Assembly: GCA_013399895.1 (NCBI GenBank)
Contig: VXBA01001650.1
Location: forward strand, 254,004 to 318,003
Direction of reading: 5' to 3'
Source of the DNA: Serilophus lunatus
Taxonomy: Eukaryota > Chordata > Aves > Passeriformes > Eurylaimidae
Length of the DNA stretch: 64,000 nucleotides
Part shown: piece by piece, positions 1-9,193 of the stretch
How positions within the stretch are numbered: position 1 is the first letter of the stretch
How the letters are laid out: every line of letters starts with the position of its first letter
The notes under the pieces: model-generated
What the model was told of the DNA's origin: nothing
Databases searched by the model: none
Seen by the model: only the letters and a program-made list of their open reading frames with translations
Translations under genes and position numbers: made by a program

Positions 1-550
1 CAACAACCTTACAAGAATCACGGTCTTAATCTGATATATTGTATATTTTGCAGTAAAATTCCCCAGTGAAATCCGTGCTAAGCTGTGACATTATACAGAT
101 CTGTATTATTTTCAGTATTTTTCTGCAAATGAATTTTAAGAAATTTTGTAATCACGATGATAAAAAAGTTTTGCAATTGAGAAATGATGTGACTCCCAAG
201 CCCATGGGTTGTCATCACCTCATCCCAAAACACTGTACTAGGAACTGCCTGATCAGTGTATAAATGGAGCTTAAACCTTTAAAAAAGGTCTACAAAGTAG
301 TTTGTCTCAAAAAAATGGGTGTTCACTTTAGAAGCAAAGACATTTTCCCCTTAAGAGGCAAAACAAGCAACCCTTTGGAGATGGACTTAGACGATCCTTC
401 TGGGTCCCTTCCAACTCAAGAAATCCTATGATTCTTTGGAAAAGGAAATGCTCTCTCAAAACAGGCCCCTTGACAGGAGTTAGAGGCAGCACCACTGTGA
501 AAGGTCTTCTGCTGCTCCTAATCACAACCTCCCTCCCTTCCTGCCCTCAG
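1..550 (+). other. ANGPTL3 intron 1 (3' part)
   Basis: AT-rich sequence leading to the exon 2 acceptor at 549-550. No repeat family or further exon is recognised. The exon that precedes it lies outside the window. Confidence 0.6.
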
Positions 551-661
551 GCTTTCGTGGAGCAGCAGGACAACGACATCAAGCAGCTTCTCAAAATCGT
601 GGAGAACCAGCATGCACAGCTGGACAGGCAGCACAACCAAATAATGGAGCTGGAGGACAAG
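551..661 (+). CDS. ANGPTL3: ANGPTL3 exon 2
   Basis: This 111-bp exon, phase 0 at both ends, encodes 37 residues rich in Gln, Glu, Asp and Leu with heptad-like spacing, which is the end of the coiled coil. The acceptor is CCCTCAG and the donor is GTACAG. The reading frame is also open upstream, but that stretch reads as intron. Confidence 0.9.
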
Positions 662-3600
662 GTACAGGATCCATCTCTGCTTCCCTCTTCATCTCTTGTA
701 ACACTGAAGGAGTCGAGGGCCTTGTTCAGTTTGGGGGTGTAGAGAAGGACATGAACAATTCTGAGCACCAACAGGTACCTGCTTGGGTGGGAGGCTGCTG
801 TGCTATGGCCAAGAACAGCTTTGAGATACTGTCTCTCCACACCAGGCTGCTGCATTTTCTGACTGCTAATTTTAGGTTTCTTTCCTCTTCTTAGCTATCA
901 TATTATTGCTCTTCCATCAGTCTTGAAGTCTCACTGCTTTCTACCTCTTTCTTCTTCTTCTCCACTCCCACAAGGAGCCATGTTCTGCAGTCCATGTGCC
1001 ACTGTAATGCTGGGTATAACCAACATACTCATGTTTAATTTACTCCTAAGAGAAGGCTATGAAGGGAAAATGCCTTTCAGCCTAAGGAACTGTGGGTTCT
1101 TTTGTGCTCCTTAGATGTTGGCATTATTTGTCTAAATGGTGCCACCTGAGGAAATAAGTTAAATCTGTTTGCCCATTAAGGGGCACCTCATGAGAATGGG
1201 TCATTTACTGGCCTTATGAATTCTACCTTGTCTGAGCAGTGGCTCAGCTGACATTCATGGCCCTGAAATCCACCACCATGGTGCTAAAGTTATTTCTATG
1301 TGGTAAACTGGGTATTCTAAAGGATTACATTCACAAGAAAAATTATTCTCTGCATGACATTGTTTGCCTTGATCCATGAATCTCATCATTTCTGAGCCTT
1401 GGGAAATTAACAGTGTGACTATGGTTCTTTCAGCTAAACCAGATTGAGCTCCAGGAACTCACAGAGAACTCCTTCATGGAGGAGCAACCAGAAGCAGAGA
1501 CCAACCCCTTGCCTGGGCACAATTTCACGGCTGGAAGATACAGATCTGATGGTGAGACCCCCTCTCTCAGACATGACACCACCACACGTTGCATTCACAG
1601 CATCCACTGTGAATGTTTTGTGTTGGTTTCCAAGAGTCAAAGACTGAAAGTAAAGGACTCATCTTACACACAGGACTGTGGGAAGGAGCTAGGTTTCCTG
1701 CTTTGGAAAATAATATCAAGTTAGCCCCACCATAGTTGTGTTTGTCTCTGGGGTAACAGACAGGAGCCACATCCAACAATGCAGCAATCCTGTCCTCAGG
1801 ATCCATTCCCCTCTTGGAAACGTGTGCTGTGACCATCCTTTTACCCATGTCTGTCCTGCAGACTCTATACAGAGCACTAATTTACTTCACACTGTCTAAT
1901 TATAAAATTTAGAAGAGATTTCTTTGAAGTTGAAAGGCATTGGTGGAGCACAGCAGAGAAAATACTATTTATTGGGAACTTTATAAAGAGTAGGAAAGTC
2001 CATTTGCCAGAGTCTACTCTTAGGCCTTTGAAACTTCCCAAAATTCTCCAAATTGAAACCTTGCCTAACTTAAAAAAAAAAGACAGTCCAACCCATGCAC
2101 CACTTGGCAGCTGTACTATTATGGCCAAAGTAGTCTGTCCACTCCATGGCATTTATTGTAAAAAAAAATAAATTACTGGTATGATCTACTTTTTTTTGTT
2201 TTGCTTTAAACTTCACCACGTCCAACCCAGGATTTCTAACAGCCTGCTGTTTGCTCTCCCAGGTGCTGCTCCTGACTGCACTGCTCTCTACCACAGTGGT
2301 GAGCAGTTCAGTGGTGTTTACACCATTAAGCCCAATGGCTCAGAAGCTTTTGATGTCTACTGTGAAATGAAATTTGGTAAGAGCTGTGCCAGCAACAGTC
2401 TCATTTTCACAGAAGTAGTTTATGTATCCTCTTGACTTCTCTTACTGGGCTGTTTGATCTCAGGTTCTCCATTTCCTGAAATCTCTTTAACACTGCTTTC
2501 ATTCTTTACTTATCTGTTGTTAATATCAAGGGAAGAATTTTCAATCATGTGACAAGTCTATCTGCACACCAAGATCCTGTAGATATAGATAATGAAAACA
2601 GCAACTATAAATGCCATTATATGGCAACCATGAATGGATTTCCCAAAGAAAAGCAAACAGTAAATATCTTAGTAAAATTCTGTTTCATTAACAAGGGTTA
2701 TTGCTAAAGAATTAGATATCCCAAACTAAGGTGATTCCTGCAGACAGGATTCCTGTCTCCTGTTTGGGAGGGTCAGTACCCATGTATTCTACAGGTGCAG
2801 ACTTGTCATGTCACCTCTCCCATATCCATCTTCATAAGCAACCATTCATCTCTTCCTTTTACCACCACCCAGAGATCAAACACAGTCTGGCTAGATCACT
2901 TACTCCCTGTTTTTTCACCCAGCCTCCTGCAGAGCCCTGTCCTGCACAGCCCCATTCCCAAGCTCCTGGAAAGCCTGGGCCATGTCACGTGTTTGGATGT
3001 GCAAACAGAACCACGAGGGGGCTGCTCTGTGCAAAAAGTCACTCTGCTTACATGTTGAAACTGGTGAAAGAGGGTGTCATGACCTGGTCAGGAGAAAGAC
3101 CCCACTGCAGCTCCAGCATGGGCACGGCCTCTGGCACTTCATCCCTCCCCTGGAGCTGTCCCAGCAGCCAAGCACTATCAGCACAGCCAGTCTGACAAGC
3201 TCATGCAATGTCTGCATCTCTTTCTTATCATTCTCTCTATCTCTCAGCCCTCACAAACAAAAGAAATCCAGTTAAGGCAGCCTAACAAAGTAAATCCAAT
3301 GAGGTGAGTCACCAGGAGCATGGGTGGTGAGGACACTCCAGCTGGACTCACTTGACTTCCCCTCATGAAGATTTTATTCTACCTCAAAACTGGAGCACCC
3401 AAGAGCACACTCATGGACAGGCAATAAGGCCAAGTTGTGACTCTTTTCCCCTTTTCACAGGCACTTCCTGGACTGTAATCCAGAACAGAGTGGATGGATC
3501 GCTGGATTTCAACCAAACCTGGGATGCCTACACAAATGGTTTTGGTGACCTCAGTGGTAAATATGCCCCTTTTTTTTGTGTCTCTTTGTATTATTAAGAA

Positions 3601-6600
3601 GCTGACTCTTCTTACAGAGAGGTGTTGACAGGAGAGCAGACAAAACTCAGTAAAATTATCAAAGACATCCCTTCAAATAAAGGCCAGAATGCTTTAGATG
3701 CTATTTTATCAAGACTTTACTACTTATATAAGCAAGGCCCAAACCCTTTAATAAAGGCAAAGTTGCTGTCACTACTTACTCTCGACCCACCTGCAATCCT
3801 GTTTCCCTTAAAACCACATCAATTTGTCCAAATTCAAGAGAGCCCAAGGCTGTGTGTGCTCCCCTGAGCAAACCCCTCTGGCTCCTCCATGCAGTGGCCA
3901 ATCCTCTCCATGGCTGGATAAGGTGAGGGAACACCCACATTCCCCTGTTAATCATCAACTCCAAAGAATCTGCAGCACCAAGTGCTGCCCAAAATCTGCC
4001 CCATCCAGAGTATTTTCTTTTTTTTCTCATACAAAAAGATGAGTCTCCTTTTGGTTAGAAAGTATTTTGACCTTCCAGGCACAGCACAGATCTAAACCTC
4101 AGCAAGTTGGGCAGCACTATTTACTTATTTCCACCTCTTTTACAACAAAGAGTTGCTGTGCCTCGACCTTTCCCTCTATTTTGGGACAGCAGCTCACAGC
4201 TGAGGTGGATTTTCACCTGTAAGGTTTGTCTGATCATATTGAAAGCTGTAATTGCTCCTTGATTACTCTCCAATTCCTAAGTTGATGAAGACACACCTTT
4301 TCAGTGTCAGGTTTTGCATCACTCTCAAGCTATGTCTTACTCTGAGGTGATCAAATACACCAAGTTACTGCTCCTTACCTGTAAATTGTGGGAGTATTTT
4401 ACCCAACCATCTTGTCTTCTATCACTTTAAATACCAGCTGCACACATGGCACTCATATTCAGCTCTCCCTTCTACATTTGGCAATTACCTGCACTGATAA
4501 TAAGCTACTTAATGAATATAATATATGAAACCAATTAAACTAATTATCAAGAATTCCAGTAAAAGAAAAATTCCCGTTGTACACAAGGGTATTGAAACCC
4601 CAACTTAGTTCTGCAGCTCTTTCCTTACAAAATGCAACAATTGCCATTAGGTTTTATGTATGTCATTTGCTTCATTTGTCACACAGTTCCAATTCCACAT
4701 TTTAAATGTCTTGAGCTCCCCCTCAGAGTTTTACATGAGGTGGGAAAGTTAAAGAGAGAAGCTCCAGTTCATTTATGTCTCTTCCTTTTATTGATCACCA
4801 GTGTGCAATTAAGCAGAGGTAAACAAAAAGAATGTAGCAGCAGACCTCTGCAAAGATCAACGGTCCCCAAGACTCAAATTATTGATTTAATTAAAGCAAT
4901 TAATAAATCCTTTTAAATACTATATTTTCACACATACTACCCACAGGTTATCTGTAAAAGCAAATTCAACAGCAGTGTGAGCAATGTGAGTGGGATTTAG
5001 GGGAAGTTTATCACATAAACCCTTCCCCACAAACTTCTGTCCTGCTCATCCTCACCTCTGGCATCCCCCAGTCCTGCCCTTGCGCAGCTTATTTGGACAC
5101 AAATTGTCAAATATTTATATTTTAAAGGTGAACAAGCTGCGGGGTGGGTGAGAGATCTGAACCACACGGAGCGTTCATGCCTAATTCCATAACCACGACT
5201 CCCAACTTTGCAGAGGAGTTCTGGCTGGGCCTCAACAAGACCTATTCCATCACTAAACACGGGGAGTACGTCCTGCGCATTGAGCTGCAGGACTGGAAGG
5301 AGCACACCCGTCACATCGAGTACCTGTTCAGCCTGGGAGGCCCCGACACCAACTACACCCTGCGGCTGTCCCGGCTCTCCGGGAGCATTCCCAACGCCCT
5401 CCCAGAGCACACAGAGCTGAGGTTCTCCACTGCAGACACGACAAACGGCTTCAGCTGCCCAGGGAACTACCTAGGTACCAGTATGGGGGGAGTGTTAACG
5501 TGGCAATTGCTCTGGTGCATGAAGGGTGGAATGGTTTGGGTTGGAAGGGAGCTTAAAGCTCATCTGATCCAATCCTCCCTGCCATGGGCAGGGACACCTC
5601 CCACTGTCCCAGGTGGCTCCAACCTGGCCTTGGACACTTCCAGGGATGGGGCAGCCACAGCTTCTGTGGGCAGCCCATGCCAGGGCCTGCCCATCCTCAC
5701 AGCCAGGAATCCCTTCCAAATATCCCATCTAACCCTGCCCTCCTGTGTAAATGATGAATATCAGAAACAGGAATGGGCAGCACAGGTTGAAGTGAACCCC
5801 TGGATGAGATTCTGAGCTATGAAGCAAAGGGCAGTCCCTGCTCTGAGGCAGCTCTAGGATGGACTGTTTCATCCCTTCTTGCAAAAAAAACCCAAAAACC
5901 ACCAAAAAACAGAAGACAAACTGACTCTTAACTCCTTAACTACAACCTAAAAGCTAAGAATTATGATGAGCTCCCATTCAAAGGCAGATTTTCATTGTTT
6001 GTCAAGTGTACTTAACATAATCATTCTCAAAAGAACAAGGGATGCAGGGCTGAGGGCATTTCTCCTTAGAGATAATTTGGTTTAAAGGGCTCTTAATGCT
6101 TTGATTTTCTAGAGCTTTTATGTTTGCCAGTTTATAGAAAAAAAGCAAACAACTGAAAAAGCAATTAAATTATTAAACCACAGGATACAGAATTGCCCTC
6201 CAGGCACATGCTTCATGCAGCAAACATTTTGTACATCATCCTAGGCTTGAAAATTGTGAATGCCTGAAACAATGCCCAGAGTGTCACTCAGCTCTTGGGT
6301 TCAGTTTTGGGCCCCTCATGACAAGAAGGACATGGAGGGGCTGGAGCATGTCCAGGGAAGGGAACGGAGCTGGGGAAGGGGCTGGAGCACCAGGAGCAGC
6401 TGAGGGGGCTCAGCCTGGAGAAAAGGAGGCTCAGAGGGGACCTGGAATTCTCTCCAGCTCCCTGACAGGAGGGGGAGCTGGAGGGGGTCTCAAGTTACAC
6501 CAGGGAAGACTTAGATTGAAATGAGGGAAAATTCCTTCATGGAAGGGGCAGTCAAGCCCAGGGCAGTGGTGGAGGCCCCATCCCAGGAGGGATTTAAAAG

Positions 6601-7010
6601 CTGTGTGGACGTGGCACTTAGGGCCATGGGTTAGTGGTGGCCTTGGCAGTGCTGGGGAACAGTTGGATTCAATGACTTTGGAGCACTTCCCCCATCTAAA
6701 AACAATCCTGTGATTTGGGTATACTGGGTAAGGGCTAATTCTGCTGGAATTTAGGGTCTAAAGCAGGAGCTGTTCCTCAGACATGGAGCACAGTGTGTCA
6801 GTACTGACATGACAATGCTGTTCTTCAGGAGGCTGGTGGCACAGTGAGTGTGAGGAGACCAACCTGAACGGGAAATACGTCACGCCAAGGTCCAGGGGAA
6901 GACTGGACAGAAGAAAAGGTTTGTACTGGAAGCCCAAGAAAGGAAGATACTACCTGCTGAAGTCAACCAAAATAATGATACACCCAACAGACTTAAAAAG
7001 CTTTGACTGA
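551..7010 (+). CDS. ANGPTL3: ANGPTL3, angiopoietin-like 3 (exons 2-7; 5' exon outside window)
   Basis: Secreted liver protein that inhibits lipoprotein lipase and endothelial lipase through an N-terminal coiled coil; its C-terminal fibrinogen-like domain binds integrin. Six exons here (551-661, 1434-1551, 2263-2376, 3461-3556, 5214-5474, 6829-7010) splice into 882 nt, or 293 residues plus stop, with matching phases and GT/AG borders throughout. They encode the end of the coiled coil, a linker, and a full fibrinogen-like domain. Four domain cysteines are visible (two in exon 4, one each in exons 6 and 7), and the C-terminus resembles the human one (motif IHPTD near the end). Sequons NGS, NQT, NKT and NYT occur in the domain. 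Exon 1, with the signal peptide and lipase-binding segment, precedes the window, so the gene is partial here. Odd points: the linker lacks the mammalian RAPR furin motif, and exon 7 has two tryptophans where human has three. It is nested in a DOCK7 intron on the opposite strand. Paralogues such as ANGPTL4 are less likely given this neighbourhood and sequence. Confidence 0.96.
662..1433 (+). other. ANGPTL3 intron 2
   Basis: Intron sequence between verified donor and acceptor. I see no repeat or exon in it. Confidence 0.8.
1434..1551 (+). CDS. ANGPTL3: ANGPTL3 exon 3 (linker)
   Basis: This 118-bp exon (39 codons plus one base) encodes the acidic linker between the coiled coil and the fibrinogen-like domain. 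It contains an NFT glycosylation sequon and the short basic stretch GRYR, but no R-X-X-R furin motif. The acceptor is TTTCAG and the donor is GTGAGA. Confidence 0.9.
1552..2262 (+). other. ANGPTL3 intron 3
   Basis: AT-rich intron ending in a thymine-rich tract and TCTCCCAG. Nothing else is recognised. Confidence 0.8.
2263..2376 (+). CDS. ANGPTL3: ANGPTL3 exon 4 (fibrinogen-like domain start)
   Basis: This 114-bp exon begins the fibrinogen-like domain. It carries the first disulfide pair (Cys in the PDCTALY segment and Cys in VYCEM) and an NGS sequon. The codon split across the exon 3 junction gives Gly. The length equals my recollection of the human exon. Confidence 0.95.
2377..3460 (+). other. 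ANGPTL3 intron 4
   Basis: Intron of about 1.1 kb. The open frames near 2731-3275 have no family resemblance and no splice support, so I read the stretch as noncoding. Confidence 0.8.
3461..3556 (+). CDS. ANGPTL3: ANGPTL3 exon 5
   Basis: This 96-bp exon encodes the fibrinogen-domain core beginning SWTVIQNRVDGS, with FNQTW and GFGDL motifs. The NQT sequon matches the position of human NET. Acceptor TTCACAG and donor GTAAAT are clear. Confidence 0.95.
3557..5213 (+). other. ANGPTL3 intron 5
   Basis: The largest ANGPTL3 intron seen, about 1.66 kb and AT-rich. No repeat family or extra exon is recognised. Confidence 0.8.
5214..5474 (+). CDS. ANGPTL3: ANGPTL3 exon 6
   Basis: This 261-bp exon encodes the central fibrinogen-like domain: FWLGLNK, YVLRIELQDWK, the TNYTLRLS sequon segment, and the third domain cysteine near the end. 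The acceptor is TTTGCAG and the donor is GTACCA. Its third codon positions are clearly GC-richer than those of exons 4 and 5. Confidence 0.95.
5530..5742 (-). mobile_element. CR1 LINE fragment (3' end)
   Basis: Read on the minus strand it ends with the bird CR1 3' signature (AAGCTCCCTTCCAACCCAAACC), preceded by the CCTGGGACAGTGGGAGGTGT and GCTGCCCCATCCCTGGAAGT blocks. It is 5'-truncated and lies in ANGPTL3 intron 6. Confidence 0.9.
6290..6715 (+). mobile_element. CR1 LINE fragment, second subfamily
   Basis: A CR1 tail of a different type, with blocks such as GGGCTCAGCCTGGAGAAAAG, GGCTCAGAGGGGACCT and GTGGCACTTAGGGCCATGG. It is diverged and truncated, and lies in ANGPTL3 intron 6 in opposite orientation to the neighbouring copy. 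Confidence 0.85.
6829..7010 (+). CDS. ANGPTL3: ANGPTL3 exon 7 (C-terminus and stop)
   Basis: This 182-bp final exon encodes GGWWHSEC with the fourth domain cysteine, LNGKYV, a very basic segment and the C-terminal IHPTDLKSFD, then TGA. The basic run (several Arg and Lys around GRLDRRKG) resembles human. The WW pair here is WWW in human. Confidence 0.95.
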
Positions 7011-8310
7011 GTGCTCAACCTGATGTATTTTCAATCAGAACATACCCACTGAACTTCATCACATCAAAGGACTTGTAAACACAACTAACAGATGCCTGTC
7101 TCAGTCCATACCCTGTGTGGAATCTTCTCCAGTAGATCAACTTGTGGCATCTGAGATGGTCTTACAATATGTTTGGTGAGTCTTACCATTCCTTCAAGCC
7201 TCAATGTCAATGTGCTGCAACTTTCATGGAGATTTTACCTCCCCAGGATGAATTCTAATGCTTAAAAGTCAACCACCTACTCATGTACTGGATGACGTTG
7301 CTTTGGGGAATGGGTTTTCATGCTGCTGCGTTTGGTTTTGGGTCGTGTAGCACAGAAAACAAAAAGTGTTTCAGGAAACAAGGGGGCTGGCACAATGATC
7401 CGCCAAAACAGGTGTTAATTTACAGGGGGGAAAAAAGATATTTTGTTTCTTAAAGTAACTAATTTGAGGTTTGGTTGGTGTTACTGTGGAAATGTTTTTG
7501 TGAGCAAGTGAGAGATGGTTAGTTCCCCATTTTGGGGCTCTGTGCAGCAGTTTTCAGCAGTGGGGCTGAGGAGATGTGTGCACACACACAGGGGGAGCCA
7601 CAGCACAGCCCTGACCTTTCAGATGCCACACCTTGAAGCATAACTTCACAGCTATTGTTTCTCAGGAGCTAAACTTCAAAGCTTGCTGAAGTGAGTAAGA
7701 GATCTGTTCTTCCCTTGTGAAATGAATCAGAGCCAACCCTCTGTGACCTTTTAGCACAGCCAAGAAAGGAAATGAAAGACCAAGTGAGCAAACAACAAAA
7801 TACCTTTCAAACAGAAGAACTGCCTTTAGGGCAACTCCAGTGGGGTCAATGGCACCAACCCACAAACCCTGTAGGCACAACTCTTGTGACAGTGTTGGTC
7901 CAGCTCCTGAGGACGTTCATGTGTAACTTCAGCTGCAGAACACTCAGGACCAGTGACACTCTTGGGGCTGGCTGGCCCTGGGAGTGACAAGGACCCCAGT
8001 TCTGCAGTCCCTCTGAGTCATATTGACTTGTTTACCTCACTCAACCCTTGTACAGGACAGATTTTTTATCTCAGCATTTGCAACCACACAAAAAAAAAAT
8101 GGTTTTAATTTGTAATTTTTAAGAGTGTATTAATTGTGATCAGAACATGCTAATGACAGAAATACTGCAAAAATATTTTTACTTCTCATGGATTTATTAC
8201 AAAGATGAGATCAAGCAGTGCTGCTTATTTGTACCAGTGTATTGTTAAATTTCCTGTCCAATAAATAAATAAATAGATGAATAAATAGAAGTTTTCAAAA
8301 GGCACAATAT
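7011..8310 (+). other. ANGPTL3: ANGPTL3 3' untranslated region
   Basis: The sequence after the TGA is AT-rich, has no credible ORF and no CR1 fragment, and runs to a cluster of AATAAA hexamers. A length of about 1.3 kb suits the family. The end is placed about 20-30 bases after the last hexamer by inference. Confidence 0.65.
8260..8285 (+). promoter_or_regulatory. ANGPTL3: Polyadenylation signal cluster of ANGPTL3
   Basis: Overlapping AATAAA hexamers occur at 8260, 8264 and 8268, with another at 8280, inside an ATAA microsatellite. They are the first strong cluster downstream of the stop codon. Which one is used cannot be told from sequence. Confidence 0.6.
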
Positions 8311-9030
8311 GGAACTTGACTAAACTCTTCTTTGTAGTTTATAAAAATTGGGTTTGTATCTAAATTTTGTAACAACAAATAGTGGATTTTGTAAGTTGGT
8401 AAATTACTCATCTGAAGAAGAGAATTCTACTCAGACATGTAATGTCTTCAAAGATACTGTGAAAAAGCTTTAAATTAATAATGGTACATAATGAAAAGAA
8501 ATCTGCTCCCTGCCTGGGCTGAGCTATAGAAAGTTAAGTGCTTTCTAAGATATTTAGAAAACTTTTCTATCTTCTAGATCATCAGATTTTTTTTCAAGCA
8601 TTGTAAACAAAGAAATTGCTTTTAAATCAAAATGGAAGAGGGATTATGCATCATCTCCATTTTATCCCTCACTTGAAAGAAAAAGTCACTGAAAGTATAA
8701 GAAATTAATAAAACAAGTAAGAGAATGACGACTTTTTCCAGTCTCTGTCTGCTAAATCTTACATAAAACTGAAAAGAATTCAACTAAATCCCACTGTGAA
8801 TTCTGAGAAATGGAGAAACCTTTCTCGTGCCCTTATTCACAGCCAATTTTGATGCAAGTATGTTTGTCCCATCACAACTGTGTATCTTCTGCTGTGCCAC
8901 TCTGAACCCTTTCAGTGCCCCTGGCACAGCAGATCTACCCAGACACCCAGTTTTGCAACAACCCAGGTGATAAGGGAGAATTTCCAGACATGCCAGTCTG
9001 AGGCCCTGAAATGCATTTCAAAACTCTGAC
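8311..9030. other. Spacer between the ANGPTL3 3' end and DOCK7 exon 14
   Basis: About 700 bp of AT-rich DNA, part of the DOCK7 host intron. It holds a further AATAAA near 8706 and nothing else recognised. Confidence 0.6.
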
Positions 9031-9193
9031 CTGTATGTGGTGTTTGGAACGTAGACATCCCTGGCAGGAAACTCCAGGATTTCTCTGGTAGGTCTAACTC
9101 TGCTGTCTGGGTAAAGCTTGACTTGCAGCAGCTCTGGAGTGAGACAGTAGTGAGGATTCTCTGGAGCTGGAGATATGTCAATCTTTAACTGAG
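9031..9193 (-). CDS. DOCK7: DOCK7 exon 14
   Basis: This 163-bp exon encodes QLKIDISPAPENPHYC through VYVPNTTY and ends in the first two bases of an Arg codon. The acceptor is CTTACAG and the donor is GTCAGA, both on the minus strand. It is the last exon before the DHR-1 domain and before the intron hosting ANGPTL3. Confidence 0.96.

Noticed and set aside
5144..5815. 223-codon frame continuing past ANGPTL3 exon 6
   Set aside because: It is exon 6 read through its donor into a reverse CR1 fragment; exon 7 joins in phase at 5474.
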